Source: Deefgea chitinilytica
Lineage (GTDB): Bacteria > Pseudomonadota > Gammaproteobacteria > Burkholderiales > Chitinibacteraceae
NCBI RefSeq assembly: GCF_016881405.1
Contig: NZ_WOFE01000002.1
Location: 310,001-374,000 of the forward strand
DNA: 64,000 nt
Direction of reading: 5' to 3'
Shown here: one piece after another, positions 36,955-46,045 of the stretch
Layout of the letters: the number at the start of each line of letters is the position of its first letter
Numbering within the stretch: the stretch's first letter is position 1
Translations under genes and position numbers: made by a program
Notes under the pieces: generated by a model
Told to the model about the DNA's origin: nothing
Database searches by the model: none
What the model saw: the letters and a program-made list of their open reading frames with translations, nothing else

Positions 36955-37692
36955 TTGAATGAAACTGTGCCAGCTCGCTTTGATTTTCAACCCCACATTC
37001 GCCACTCCTTCGTGCTTGGCACGCTGCTGCTACTGCTTGTGCTGAGCTATTTCTCACTTCCTTTCTGGTTAGGCGACGATAAATATCTCTGCATATTAAT
37101 CCCCTATATTCAGTGGCTGATTTTGGGCTGTATTGGCATTATCGCGCTATTTGGCCTACACCCCTACTGCAGCCCTATTTTTCGATCACCCGCTAGCTTG
37201 AGCGCGAATTCTGAGCTGCTATCCAAAATCCCGACTGAGGGACGAAAAAGATTCAGTCTTGCTGCGATTAGCCAATTTCTGTTGCCGCCCACCTGGTCGA
37301 TTGAATTTATGCAGCAACTCAGTCCAGAGCAATTTACCCAACTGTGCCTAGCGTATTACGAAGTAAAAGGCATCCCCCACACTACGCACAAATTAGGCGC
37401 ATCAACGGGTTTGAATATTTTGATTTGGCAAAATGATATCGTGAGTAAAGTCATTCATTGCAGTAACGATCAAGTCGTTGAAATGAAGGCGCTACGCCAA
37501 TTTTTAGGCGTGCTGGTACACGAGCGCGCACATGCCGGCGTTTATATTCATCGGGGGAAATTTGGTGAGGAAGTCCGCAACTTTGCTGCAAGCCACAATA
37601 TACAATTGCGCAATGAATACGCCTTACTCGCAAAAATTGAAAATCTGTCTGAACGACGCAAACAAAGCTTGCTGAAGATGATCCAAAACTAG
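36955..37692 (+). CDS. Membrane-anchored Mrr/restriction-endonuclease-like protein, catalytic residues lost
   Basis: A 245-residue protein with two N-terminal membrane helices (about 18-38 and 46-68) and a C-terminal Mrr_cat-like domain (about 122-225: LSPEQFTQLCLAYYEVKGIPHT, GLNILIWQ, ALRQFLGVLVHERAHAGVYIHRGKFGEEVRNFA). In active members the core reads GID...QCK; here it is G152-L-N154 and H168-C-S170, so Asp and Lys are gone and nuclease activity is unlikely. The fold may have been kept for binding. The TTG start is uncertain; no SD is visible. Confidence 0.65.
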   Translation: MNETVPARFDFQPHIRHSFVLGTLLLLLVLSYFSLPFWLGDDKYLCILIPYIQWLILGCIGIIALFGLHPYCSPIFRSPASLSANSELLSKIPTEGRKRFSLAAISQFLLPPTWSIEFMQQLSPEQFTQLCLAYYEVKGIPHTTHKLGASTGLNILIWQNDIVSKVIHCSNDQVVEMKALRQFLGVLVHERAHAGVYIHRGKFGEEVRNFAASHNIQLRNEYALLAKIENLSERRKQSLLKMIQN

Positions 37693-37822
37693 GTTTAGTT
37701 GAGACTTGGTTTCCCGCCGCGCTAGCACGATTTTCATAACAGCAAATTGTCACAAGCTGCGCGGAGAAAGGCGCTATTCTGTGCCGCAGGCACTGAAACC
37801 TCATTAATACCTAATCTGAACG

Positions 37823-37857
37823 GCCCCCGAGGCAAGTGTTTGGACTCGCCACGGGGC
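37823..37857 (-). terminator. Strong hairpin after panC
   Basis: GCCCCCGAGGCAAGT pairs with ACTCGCCACGGGGC (small mismatches) with a 6-nt loop, 12 bp beyond the panC stop. There is no T run on the minus strand, so it is a terminator or 3'-end stabiliser. Confidence 0.5.
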
Positions 37858-37869
37858 TTAGCGGCTCAA

Positions 37870-38709
37870 TCAAAGATGAACTTCAATATTATCAATCAAG
37901 CGTGTTGTGCCGATTCGGGCGGCAATCAGAATCACTAAATTTTTATCGGTACTTGCCGCGGGTTTAAGCGTTTCGGCGTTGCGTGTATCGACGTAATCAA
38001 TGTCAATCCAGCCCCGCACGCGTAAATCAGTCACCGTTTGAATCGCAAGTTTGGAATAATCCCGTTCACCCGCTTCAATCGCGGCTTTCATCCGTGATAA
38101 ATGATGATATAAACGCGGCGCCTCAATGCGTTGATCGGCGGTTAAAAACGCATTGCGCGATGACAAAGCCAAACCATCATCGGCGCGCCCAGTGTCGACT
38201 GGTAGAATTTGAATATTCATATTCAAATCGCTCACCATACTCTGAATCACAAATAACTGTTGATAGTCCTTGCGCCCAAAACAGGCAATATCAGGCTCAA
38301 CGATATTAAATAGCTTAGTGACCACCGTCGCCACACCACGGAAATGCCCAGGGCGGAACGCGCCGCACAGCTCTTCGGCAATCGCCGGTGGCGTCACTTG
38401 ATACTGCTGAATCACATTCGGATACAGCTCTTTTTCATCCGGCGCGAAAATCACATCCACACCGCCTTGCTCAGCAATCAGTGCGGCATCATTTTCCAGC
38501 GTACGCGGATAGCGATCAAAGTCTTCACCTTGGCCGAATTGCAAGCGATTAACGAAGATACTTACTACAGTATGTTCCGCTGAGGCTTTTGCAGCATGGA
38601 TCAGCGACATATGCCCCGCGTGCAAACTACCCATCGTCGGCACAAATGCCACCGTGCCGACAGTTTTACGCCAAGCGCGAAGTTCTGCAATGGTATGGAT
38701 GATTTTCAT
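37870..38709 (-). CDS. panC: Pantothenate synthetase
   Basis: A 279-residue enzyme joining pantoate and beta-alanine with ATP. The nucleotidyltransferase HIGH-type motif is in [10 protein letters not shown] (25-33), with [19 protein letters not shown] and [16 protein letters not shown] as further signatures. It follows panB by about 95 bp that hold an unusual heptanucleotide inverted repeat. Full length. Confidence 0.96.
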   Translation of the reverse strand: MKIIHTIAELRAWRKTVGTVAFVPTMGSLHAGHMSLIHAAKASAEHTVVSIFVNRLQFGQGEDFDRYPRTLENDAALIAEQGGVDVIFAPDEKELYPNVIQQYQVTPPAIAEELCGAFRPGHFRGVATVVTKLFNIVEPDIACFGRKDYQQLFVIQSMVSDLNMNIQILPVDTGRADDGLALSSRNAFLTADQRIEAPRLYHHLSRMKAAIEAGERDYSKLAIQTVTDLRVRGWIDIDYVDTRNAETLKPAASTDKNLVILIAARIGTTRLIDNIEVHL

Positions 38710-38716
38710 ATTATCT

Positions 38717-38801
38717 GTAAGGAGTAAGGGGTAAGGTGTGAAGCGATCAGTTGATTCGGCACTCAGGTTTTACCCCTCCCGCCTAACACCTCACGCCTCA
38801 C
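38717..38801. repeat. Inverted arrays of G-rich heptanucleotides between panB and panC
   Basis: The left array on the plus strand has four 7-bp units (GTAAGGA, GTAAGGG, GTAAGGT, GTGAAGC; 38717-38744). The right array on the minus strand has five (GTGAGGC, GTGAGGT, GTTAGGC, GGGAGGG, GTAAAAC; 38801-38767). The two face each other across 22 bp and can pair. Consensus unit GTRAGGN. Confidence 0.7.
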
Positions 38802-38805
38802 CGGA

Positions 38806-39600
38806 TTAAAACGAATGCTCTTGAGTCGGGAAAGTTAAGCCTTTTACTGCTTTCACATAGGCTTCAACTGCACCTTGAATACTGTGAACGCTGCCGCTCA
38901 TAAAGTTTTTCACAAAGCGTGCCTTTTTGCCCGGATACACGCCAAGCATGTCGTACAGCACCAGCACTTGACCATCAACATCAAGGCCTGCGCCAATCCC
39001 AATTGTCGGCACCGTCAATGATTCGGTAATGGCTTTAGCGACACTCGCCGGCACCATTTCCATCAGCACCATACTCGCACCTGCCGCTTGCAGCGCCAGC
39101 GCATCGCGCTTCAAAATATCAGCTTCAGTCTCGGTTTTGCCTTGTACCTTATAGCCGCCGTATAAATGCACCGATTGCGGTTGCAGGCCGATATGCGCGC
39201 AAACTGGAATACCGCGCTGAACCAAGAAATCCACCGTGTCGACCATCACCGCGCCGCCTTCGATCTTCACCATTTCTGCGCCTGCCGCCATCAATTTGGC
39301 GGCGTTTTCGTAAGCTTGCGCATGTGACGCTTGATAGCTGGCAAACGGCAAATCGGCCAAGACCAAGGCTTTTTGCGTACCACGTGCCACTGCGGCGGTG
39401 TGATAAATCATATCGTCCATCGTCACCGGCAAGGTCGAAGTATGACCTTGAATCACATTACCCAGCGAGTCACCAATCAAAAAGATATCCACGCCCGCTT
39501 CATCCAGCAAATGCGCAAAGCTCGCGTCGTAACAGGTCAACATGGCAATTTTCTGGCCATCTTGCTTCATTTTTAAGAGGGTATTTAACGTCGTCTTCAT
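38806..39600 (-). CDS. panB: 3-methyl-2-oxobutanoate hydroxymethyltransferase
   Basis: A 264-residue enzyme that adds a hydroxymethyl group from methylene-tetrahydrofolate to ketoisovalerate, the first committed pantothenate step. [30 protein letters not shown] and [10 protein letters not shown]-type blocks (here [20 protein letters not shown]) are conserved, with the metal-binding Asp in IGDSLG. Upstream of panC on the same strand. Confidence 0.96.
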   Translation of the reverse strand: MKTTLNTLLKMKQDGQKIAMLTCYDASFAHLLDEAGVDIFLIGDSLGNVIQGHTSTLPVTMDDMIYHTAAVARGTQKALVLADLPFASYQASHAQAYENAAKLMAAGAEMVKIEGGAVMVDTVDFLVQRGIPVCAHIGLQPQSVHLYGGYKVQGKTETEADILKRDALALQAAGASMVLMEMVPASVAKAITESLTVPTIGIGAGLDVDGQVLVLYDMLGVYPGKKARFVKNFMSGSVHSIQGAVEAYVKAVKGLTFPTQEHSF

Positions 39601-39762
39601 GGTTCGGTATCCATGGTTAGCAGATCTGCACTCTTGGTGCAGCTGGAAAAAAGGTCGCCCACCATTGCAAATGGAGGCAAAACGCAGCTAGGCAATCGGT
39701 CAGCCTCATCTGCAGAGCAAGAAAGCAAATCCTAACGGAAAGCGGGCCGGAATTCGACAACT

Positions 39763-40263
39763 TTACGCAGAAGTAAGGGATTTCTCGGGGATTCGCGTCA
39801 ATGTTTGCGCTGCGACGGCCGCCAAATAGTCTTGCGCGGCCCCCAATCCGGGAATCTGCGCCTGCGGTGCAATTTCTAGTAGCGGTTGCAACACAAACGC
39901 ACGTTGATGCATGCGAGGATGCGGCACGGTTAAATCAGCTAAATCAATTTGCTCGTTGCCGTACAAGATCAAATCCAAATCTAAAGTGCGCGGTGAATTT
40001 TTGAAATTTCTTTCTCGACCATTTTCCGCTTCAATCGCCAGCAGCGCGGCCAAAACGTCCACAGCGCTGAGTTCGGTTTCCAACTCACACACCGCATTCA
40101 CAAAATCCGGCTGATCGGTATAACCCACTGGCGCGCTGGCGTAAAACGACGAAGTTTGCAACAGTGTCATCGTCGGCCACGCCGCCAAATGGCGTAATGC
40201 CGCCTGTAACTGCGCCACTGGATCACCCAAATTGGCGCCTAAAGCCACATAAATACGAGTCAA
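39763..40263 (-). CDS. folK: 6-hydroxymethyl-dihydropterin pyrophosphokinase
   Basis: A 166-residue enzyme transferring pyrophosphate from ATP to the pterin in folate synthesis. RIYVALGANLGDP at the start, PVGYTDQPDFVNAVCELET, and RNFKNSPRTLDLDLILYG carry the substrate- and metal-binding residues. It starts 2 bp after the pcnB stop, so pcnB-folK are one unit, an arrangement common in proteobacteria. Confidence 0.95.
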   Translation of the reverse strand: MTRIYVALGANLGDPVAQLQAALRHLAAWPTMTLLQTSSFYASAPVGYTDQPDFVNAVCELETELSAVDVLAALLAIEAENGRERNFKNSPRTLDLDLILYGNEQIDLADLTVPHPRMHQRAFVLQPLLEIAPQAQIPGLGAAQDYLAAVAAQTLTRIPEKSLTSA

Positions 40264-40265
40264 AA

Positions 40266-41609
40266 TTAAACCTCGGACTGCTTGGCTGACGCTGGCTTGC
40301 GATGACGACTACGTTTACGCCGTTTCGCTGGCACATCGCCCGCCAAGCCATTTTTAGCGGCCAATTCAATCATTTCCATCCGCTCGGTGCTTTCACTGAG
40401 TTGGAATTTCGTCCACCAATCGGCCAGCTCTTGTTCAACCAAGCCACATTCAGCGCGCAACAACAGGAAATCATAAGCCGCACGGAACCGTGGTTGCTCA
40501 AACAGGCGGAATGGGCGCAAACCAACCCGCTGTTCAAAGCGTGGTTGCATCGCCCAGATTTCTTTCATCGCGGCACCGTAGCGATTTGGAATCGCCAAGC
40601 GCTTGCACACTTTGCTTTCCACCTCATTCATCGCTTCGATCAGCGCAGGCGTTTTCACTTCGCCAGCAGCGATACGTTTATGCCAGTTTTGCTCGACTTC
40701 ATGCCACAGCAAGGCCGCGAATAAAAAACCAGCCGAAACAGGCTTGTCTTCCGCCAAACGCTGATCAGTATTTTCTAAAGCTTTTTGCAAAAATTTAGCC
40801 GTATCAGGCTTGGATAACAACTTGTCAAGCAGCGGAAACAGCGGCTTATGCAAACTCAATTCACGCAAAGTTTGCACACACAGCCAAGCTTTGCCAGACA
40901 GCAATAGCTTCATCATTTCATCAAACAAACGTGCTGTCGGAATGTTTTCCAGCAAGACCGCATGTTCACGAATTGGATTTTTGGTGTCGGGTGCAATTGC
41001 TAAATCGAGTTTGGCCGACAAACGCGCTGCGCGCAGCATACGAACTGGATCTTCGTGATAGCGTTTGACGGGATCACCAATCATCACCAGCTGCTGTTTT
41101 TCGAGATCTTCGATACCGTGATGAAAATCGATAATTTCTTCAGAATTCGGATCGTAATACAGCGCATTGACAGTGAAATCGCGGCGATCAGCGTCCTCGC
41201 TAATCGTACCGTAAACGTTGTCGCGGATAATGCGGCCTGAGGCATCGGTAGGCGATTCGGCGCTACCACGGAACGTAGTCACTTCAATAATTTCTTCGCC
41301 CGCGCGATCATAAAATGGCACGTGCACAATACGGAAGCGGCGGCCAATAATGCGTGAACGATGAAAAATATGCCGTACTTGCTCTGGCGTAGCGCTGGTG
41401 GCCACATCAAAGTCCTTGGGATCTTTGCCGAGCAGTAAATCACGCACCGCACCACCCACAATATAGGCCTCGTAACCCGCCGCTTGCAGCCGATCACAGA
41501 CTTTCAACGCCCCCGAATGCAGTTGATCACGGCGAATGCCGTAGTGCTTGGCGTGAATCACACGTTTGCCTGGGCGCCGCAGCACCTTGCCAATAAATTT
41601 ACGAATCAT
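40266..41609 (-). CDS. pcnB: Poly(A) polymerase I
   Basis: A 447-residue nucleotidyltransferase adding 3' poly(A) tails that mark RNA for decay. GGAVRD at 52-57 and the catalytic DFDV at 66-69 define the head, and RRDFTVNALYYD and HEDPVRMLRAARL follow. The basic C-terminus (KRRKRSRHRKPASAK) is typical of PAP rather than CCA-adding enzymes. ATG at 41609 is chosen for the MIRKFIGKVL start; the upstream open frame to 41681 is not conserved-looking. No clear SD. Confidence 0.92.
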   Translation of the reverse strand: MIRKFIGKVLRRPGKRVIHAKHYGIRRDQLHSGALKVCDRLQAAGYEAYIVGGAVRDLLLGKDPKDFDVATSATPEQVRHIFHRSRIIGRRFRIVHVPFYDRAGEEIIEVTTFRGSAESPTDASGRIIRDNVYGTISEDADRRDFTVNALYYDPNSEEIIDFHHGIEDLEKQQLVMIGDPVKRYHEDPVRMLRAARLSAKLDLAIAPDTKNPIREHAVLLENIPTARLFDEMMKLLLSGKAWLCVQTLRELSLHKPLFPLLDKLLSKPDTAKFLQKALENTDQRLAEDKPVSAGFLFAALLWHEVEQNWHKRIAAGEVKTPALIEAMNEVESKVCKRLAIPNRYGAAMKEIWAMQPRFEQRVGLRPFRLFEQPRFRAAYDFLLLRAECGLVEQELADWWTKFQLSESTERMEMIELAAKNGLAGDVPAKRRKRSRHRKPASAKQSEV

Positions 41610-41763
41610 GGGTGTTTTTGCTGTTGCTATTGATTTTGCCAAAGCGGCCAAGCCCAGTATTATACAAGCTGAGTCGCGCATGCAGGGGATGATTTACCGA
41701 CTTAAGCGACTACAAATCAGCCCCTGAGCTACCCTCCATCGGTTTTAACGCCAGCACATCAGA

Positions 41764-41810
41764 CGTATATGCTGGTATATCAATATTGAAAAAGCATTGC
41801 TAGCAATACC
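41764..41810. repeat. 47-bp palindromic element, copy D
   Basis: Begins CGTATATGCT and ends GCTAGCAATACC, with ATCAATATTGA inside as in copy A. It ends 2 bp before the AAGGA of the PhzF gene, the only copy placed directly against a 5' end. Confidence 0.65.
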
Positions 41811-41823
41811 CAAGGATAAATCA

Positions 41824-42675
41824 ATGAAACGAGTTCATTATCAACTAGTCAATGTTTTTGCGACGGAAGCACTTTTTTCCGGTAATCCGCTCGCTGTATT
41901 CACCGATGCCAGCGCCATTAGCGAAACCGAAATGGCCGCGCTTGGCCAGCAAATGAATTTATCCGAGATCACGTTTGTCAGCCCCTGCGATGACGCCGAT
42001 GCGCATGTGCGAATTTTTACACCTTCGTATGAAATGCCATTTGCCGGCCACCCGACCCTCGGCACCGCATATGTGCTCGCCAACGGTAGACCCGCACTGC
42101 GACTCAAAATGAAAGCCGGCATCATTCCGGTCGCCTGCGATGGTGAGCAAATCACGCTCACCGCCAACGCGCCCACCTATCGCGATGGCCCTGCGCTCGC
42201 GCAACTTGCCGCCGCGCTCAACATTCAAGCAGAACAAATCAGCGGCACGCCGCGCTTTGTTAATTGCGGCAGCGAACAACTGATAGTACCGCTCGACAAT
42301 GCCGCAAGCGTCGCGCAATGCAATCTCAACTTAGCGCTATTTGAGCAAGTAGCCACTAATCTTGAAGGACGTTCCGGCGCTTTAGTGTGGGCGCGCCAGC
42401 GCAACGACGACGGCAGCGAAACCATTATTGCGCGCTATTTCTGGTCACAAAACGGCCAAGCCGCCGAAGACTTCGGCACTGGCTCAGCCTGCGCCAATCT
42501 AGGCGGCTGGCTGCTCGCCGAAAACGCCCCATTACCGTTGCAAATTTGCATGGAGCAAGGGCATGGTATTGGACGTATTGCTCGATTGAACTTGTTAATC
42601 AAAGCAGACAAGCAAATACAGGTAGGGGGTAAAGTGATAGCAATTGGTCAAGGCGAATTTAAGCTCGAAACATAG
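41824..42675 (+). CDS. PhzF-family protein
   Basis: A 283-residue protein of the diaminopimelate-epimerase fold. VFATEALFSGNPLAVF, the catalytic-Glu region NLSEITFV (E48), and MPFAGHPTLGTAYVL are family motifs; EDFGTGSACANLGGWLL is the second-half signature. PhzF isomerises a phenazine precursor, but isolated homologues such as this one act on unknown small molecules. ATG at 41824 has AAGGA 7 nt upstream, which excludes the longer frame from 41797. No phenazine genes are nearby. Confidence 0.9.
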   Translation: MKRVHYQLVNVFATEALFSGNPLAVFTDASAISETEMAALGQQMNLSEITFVSPCDDADAHVRIFTPSYEMPFAGHPTLGTAYVLANGRPALRLKMKAGIIPVACDGEQITLTANAPTYRDGPALAQLAAALNIQAEQISGTPRFVNCGSEQLIVPLDNAASVAQCNLNLALFEQVATNLEGRSGALVWARQRNDDGSETIIARYFWSQNGQAAEDFGTGSACANLGGWLLAENAPLPLQICMEQGHGIGRIARLNLLIKADKQIQVGGKVIAIGQGEFKLET

Positions 42676-42700
42676 CCAACTCAATCCCCGAAATCCTGCA

Positions 42701-42721
42701 AGCCTCGTTACGGGGCTTTTT
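42701..42721 (+). terminator. Terminator after the PhzF gene
   Basis: AGCCTCG / CGGGGCT stem with one G-T pair, 3-nt loop and a T run. Confidence 0.75.
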
Positions 42722-42843
42722 GCTGTCAAGCCGAAACATTCACTCTGATTTCGCGGAACAAAACCGCAAGATGGCCGTCAGTAGCTTGGGTTTGCCCGTA
42801 TAATTGCCCACACTTTTGTTCACCCTTTTCATAGCTGACCCCC

Positions 42844-43989
42844 ATGCCACGCATTGCCATTACCGCCAGTTTGATTGCCGCGCTCTTTAGCAGCAGTATC
42901 GCCCACGCTTTTGTGCCGCCGGTGCCAGAAATCGCCGCCAAATCGTATTATTTATACGATAAGCAAAGCGGCCAAGTGCTCGCCGCGCGCGATCCGGATA
43001 TGAAGGTCGAGCCTGCTTCACTGACCAAATTGATGACTGCTTACCTCACGTTTAAAGCGGTCAAAGAAGGCAAACTCAAGCTCGATCAAATGTTGACGGT
43101 GTCGGAAAAAGGCTGGAAAACCGAAGGCTCACGGATGTACCTCGATCCGAAAGTCCCCGCCTCGGTCGATGATCTGATCAAGGGCATGATCGTGCAAAGC
43201 GGTAACGACGCTTGCGTCACGCTCGCCGAAGCGATTGCGGGCTCAGAAGAAGTGTTCGCGCAATTGATGAACAAAGAAGCCAAACGCCTTGGCTTGCATG
43301 ATTCATTCTTTACCAACAGCACCGGCCTACCCGACCCAAAATTGCACGTCACCACCAGCGATTTATCGCGTTTAGCCAGCGCCATCATTACTGATTTTCC
43401 TGAGTTCTATCACATCTACTCGATCAAAGAATTCAAGTACAACAACATCAGCCAACCCAACCGCAATCTCTTGCTCTATCGTGACCCGTTTGTCGATGGC
43501 ATGAAAACCGGCCACACCGAAAGCGCAGGCTACAACTTGGTGGCCTCAAGCAAACGCGATGATCGCCGCCTGATTTCCGTTGTCGTTGGTACGACCAGCC
43601 CTGAAGTTCGCGCGACTGAATCATCTAAATTACTGAACTGGGGCGCGCAATTTTATGAAACACCGCGTCTTTACACCGCCAAACAAGCCGTGCAAACCGT
43701 GCCAGTCTGGAAAGGCAAAGCCGATACGGTGGGCGTAGGCTTCATGACTGATCAGTTCATTACCGTACCGAAAGGCGACGCAGCGAAGATCAAAATTGAA
43801 CTGACTAGCCAGCAACCGTTGATTGCGCCGATTAAAGAAGGCCAACAAGTCGGCACGCTCAAAATCATGCTCGATGGCAAAATGCTGTCGGAACGCCCTG
43901 TGGTGGCGATAGCGGCAGTCGAAGAAGCCAATATTTTTGGCCGGGCGTGGGATACGATTCGTCTGTGGTGGAAAGGGATTTTTGGTTAA
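42844..43989 (+). CDS. dacC: D-alanyl-D-alanine carboxypeptidase (PBP5/6 type)
   Basis: A 381-residue periplasmic serine peptidase trimming peptidoglycan stem peptides. Signal peptide about 1-21 (cut after AHA), SLTK at 59-62 with the nucleophile S59, SGN at 119-121, KTG at 221-223, and a C-terminal domain ending in an amphipathic membrane-binding helix (AWDTIRLWWKGIF). Full length; the choice among dacA, dacC and dacD is nominal. No SD is seen before the ATG. Confidence 0.9.
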   Translation: MPRIAITASLIAALFSSSIAHAFVPPVPEIAAKSYYLYDKQSGQVLAARDPDMKVEPASLTKLMTAYLTFKAVKEGKLKLDQMLTVSEKGWKTEGSRMYLDPKVPASVDDLIKGMIVQSGNDACVTLAEAIAGSEEVFAQLMNKEAKRLGLHDSFFTNSTGLPDPKLHVTTSDLSRLASAIITDFPEFYHIYSIKEFKYNNISQPNRNLLLYRDPFVDGMKTGHTESAGYNLVASSKRDDRRLISVVVGTTSPEVRATESSKLLNWGAQFYETPRLYTAKQAVQTVPVWKGKADTVGVGFMTDQFITVPKGDAAKIKIELTSQQPLIAPIKEGQQVGTLKIMLDGKMLSERPVVAIAAVEEANIFGRAWDTIRLWWKGIFG

Positions 43990-44015
43990 TCTCTGAGTTT
44001 TCCGAACGAGTTTTT

Positions 44016-44042
44016 AAAAGCCCAACGTTGTTGGGCTTTTTT
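44016..44042 (+). terminator. Terminator after dacC
   Basis: AAAAGCCCAAC / GTTGGGCTTTT with a 3-nt loop and T run. Confidence 0.9.
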
Positions 44043-44045
44043 GTG

Positions 44046-44092
44046 GGTATTTCATTTTAGCCATTGATTAAAAATAGCTAGATCGATATACC
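44046..44092. repeat. 47-bp palindromic element, copy E
   Basis: Begins GGTATTTCATTTTAGC and ends GCTAGATCGATATACC; it directly follows the dacC terminator. Confidence 0.65.
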
Positions 44093-44177
44093 CAATAGAT
44101 CTAATTCATACTTTGAGTTGAGTGCTGAAAAAAAGTCGTTTTACTAAAAATAGAAACTTCAATTTTCTACTCACCAT

Positions 44178-44400
44178 AGTCGCGCTAATGCCGCGCGGCA
44201 CCTACCTTTCTTGAACGGCCAAGAAAGGTAGGCCAAAGAAAGCCGCCCTGCATCTGCGTCCCGCTACGCGGGATGCCCTCGCTGCGGACAATCGGCAAGG
44301 CGTCGGGCTTTAACAAAACAGAGCCCGCCGAAACCCCCTTGCCGCTTGTTCCTCGCTCGGCTTGATGCAAGGGATTTCGCGCAGCTCAACCACCGCGGCA
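44178..44400 (+). repeat. Dispersed GC-rich intergenic repeat, copy R1
   Basis: Opens with CGCGCTAATGCCGCGCGGCA, then a hairpin CTACCTTTCTTG...CAAGAAAGGTAG, then CCCTGCATCTGCGTCCCGC. The opening is shared with R3 and R4, and the hairpin module with R2 and R4. The second half is specific to this copy. Confidence 0.6.
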
Positions 44401-44508
44401 TAGCATCAACACAAAATCTGACCACCACCTTTTTATTGCAGTATTTATTTTGAGCCATACCCCACGCACGCGGTTTAAAATACCCCAAATTATTCGCAAG
44501 GCCACACG

Positions 44509-44718
44509 ATGTATAACTCAGACCCGCAACACGGCATTACATTAGAACGCATGCTGATCGATTTAGTTGATTATTTCGGCTGGGAAGAACTGGCACGGCG
44601 GATTCCGATTAAGTGTTTTTCGAATAATCCATCAATCAAATCCAGCCTGACTTTCCTGCGCCGCACCCCATGGGCACGGGCGCAGGTTGAGGAATTGGAT
44701 GCGAGGATGCGGCGGTGA
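44509..44718 (+). CDS. VF530-family DNA-binding protein
   Basis: A 69-residue protein: DPQHGITLERMLIDLVDYFGW, EELARRIPIKCFSNNPSIKS, SLTFLRRTPWARAQVEEL. This is the VF530 (DUF2132) family, named after a Vibrio fischeri structure and presumed DNA-binding. AAGG lies 8 nt before the ATG. It precedes a low-GC gene with different base usage. Confidence 0.88.
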   Translation: MYNSDPQHGITLERMLIDLVDYFGWEELARRIPIKCFSNNPSIKSSLTFLRRTPWARAQVEELDARMRR

Positions 44719-44747
44719 AAAGCCAGCTTACTAAATAAGGATGAATT

Positions 44748-45842
44748 TTGATAAATTGCCATTATGTACCGAGGTTGATTTTACGCCATTTTGCTAATGA
44801 AGAGAAAATTCAGTACTGTGACTTAGATAAAAGTAAAGTAGAAAATAGAAACATCAAGTCTACTTTTTCCGAAAAAGGATATTACCCAGACGAAATAGAA
44901 AAAGAATTGTGTTACAAAATTGAGTCACAGTTTTCTAATCTTTTGAATAATAAAATTTTAAAAGAGCGCTATAAAGTTTCTCTTTCGAGACAGGAACTTT
45001 TTATTCTTAAGAAATATCTTATTGTTACTGCAATAAGATTCAACGTAACCGAAGGAATGGAAAGTGTGGGAGCCCACCCTAACATTGTAAAAAGTTATTC
45101 TAAAAGTTTTTACACTAACATTAATAAAGTGCTAGCTTGTGTAAATGCTGAAGAAATATTTACACATCTAGATATTGATACCGATGAAGCACTAGAAAAT
45201 GCAAGTAATAGTGATTGTTATGGTGAAGTAAAGCTTTGGGCGAATATAAAGAATATTCTTCACTCCTACATTGCAATCGTTAGTACAGATAGGTGCAAGG
45301 AAGATTTGATTGTTCCTGATGCCGGATTTTCTTATAAAGCAACAAATATTGCTTTCGGTCTAGGTGGGAAGTTTGATAAGTGTATGTATACACTGAATTA
45401 CGCATTAAAAAGTGGAAACCCTTTCTTGCTTCAGATGTCGCAGATGCTTACTCCGTATGACTATATGCTTTTTCCTGTGGCAAAAAAAATGGCCATTGTG
45501 TCATTTAGTGTATTTTATAAATTCTTCGATAATAAGTCAGGTTTTTCTGGTTTGCTGCCGCTCAATGGAATGACTGTAAGTGAGTTAATTGGTTTTGGAA
45601 GTTCCGATATTGTTGAACCGCCAAAGGTGAAGCTGCAAAACGGAAAACCTGTAGGGTATGAATACGGAATAAAACAACTATCAAAGAGTGATGTTATCTC
45701 TCTTAACACCGCCATGTTTAATACCGCTGAACATTATTTTGGATATTGTGATTTGGAAGCAATTAAATCGAGCTTAGAATACTATAACTCACTCAAGAAA
45801 AACGAACGAAGATACGATCTTCGTTACATCCTTGAACCGTAA
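44748..45842 (+). CDS. DUF4238 domain protein, low GC, probably acquired
   Basis: A 364-residue protein with HYVPRLILRHFA at 5-16, the DUF4238 hallmark (HxxPxxxLxxF). The rest has alternating helices without membrane spans; no catalytic motif is obvious. The start is TTG, with AAGGA 8 nt before. The gene is clearly richer in A and T than its neighbours and uses codons such as AAA, ATA and TTT more, which suggests horizontal transfer. DUF4238 genes are often found alone in variable regions; a role in defence has not been established as far as I know. Confidence 0.75.
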   Translation: MINCHYVPRLILRHFANEEKIQYCDLDKSKVENRNIKSTFSEKGYYPDEIEKELCYKIESQFSNLLNNKILKERYKVSLSRQELFILKKYLIVTAIRFNVTEGMESVGAHPNIVKSYSKSFYTNINKVLACVNAEEIFTHLDIDTDEALENASNSDCYGEVKLWANIKNILHSYIAIVSTDRCKEDLIVPDAGFSYKATNIAFGLGGKFDKCMYTLNYALKSGNPFLLQMSQMLTPYDYMLFPVAKKMAIVSFSVFYKFFDNKSGFSGLLPLNGMTVSELIGFGSSDIVEPPKVKLQNGKPVGYEYGIKQLSKSDVISLNTAMFNTAEHYFGYCDLEAIKSSLEYYNSLKKNERRYDLRYILEP

Positions 45843-45846
45843 TTCC

Positions 45847-45921
45847 GCAGGTTGGGCTAAATAAAATGCAGCCCAACGTTTACCGCGAATGTTGGGCTTC
45901 GCTAGCTCAGCACCAACCTAC
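45847..45921. repeat. Intergenic inverted repeat with three interchangeable arms
   Basis: GCAGGTTGG (45847-45855) faces CCAACCTAC (45913-45921). Inside, GTTGGGCT occurs at 45851-45858 and 45891-45898, and either copy can pair with AGCCCAAC at 45870-45877. Probably the 3' hairpin of the DUF4238 gene. Confidence 0.5.
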
Positions 45922-46045
45922 AAAATAAAAACTTGGACTTAGCGGCAAAGAGTACGCATAAAAACATATTTTGCTTGCTTCACCACAAAACCAAGCCCAC
46001 CCATTTCGCTTAAACTAGCACCCAATCCGTCATCGAGTCATCACC

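Larger units (their letters stand above)
43990..44508. other. Gene-free stretch with terminator and two kinds of repeat
   Basis: Contains the dacC terminator, 47-bp copy E, and a 220-bp copy (R1) of a dispersed GC-rich repeat. Short frames in R1 are by-products of the repeat. The last 100 bp before the VF530 gene would hold its promoter; no other feature is seen. Confidence 0.6.
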
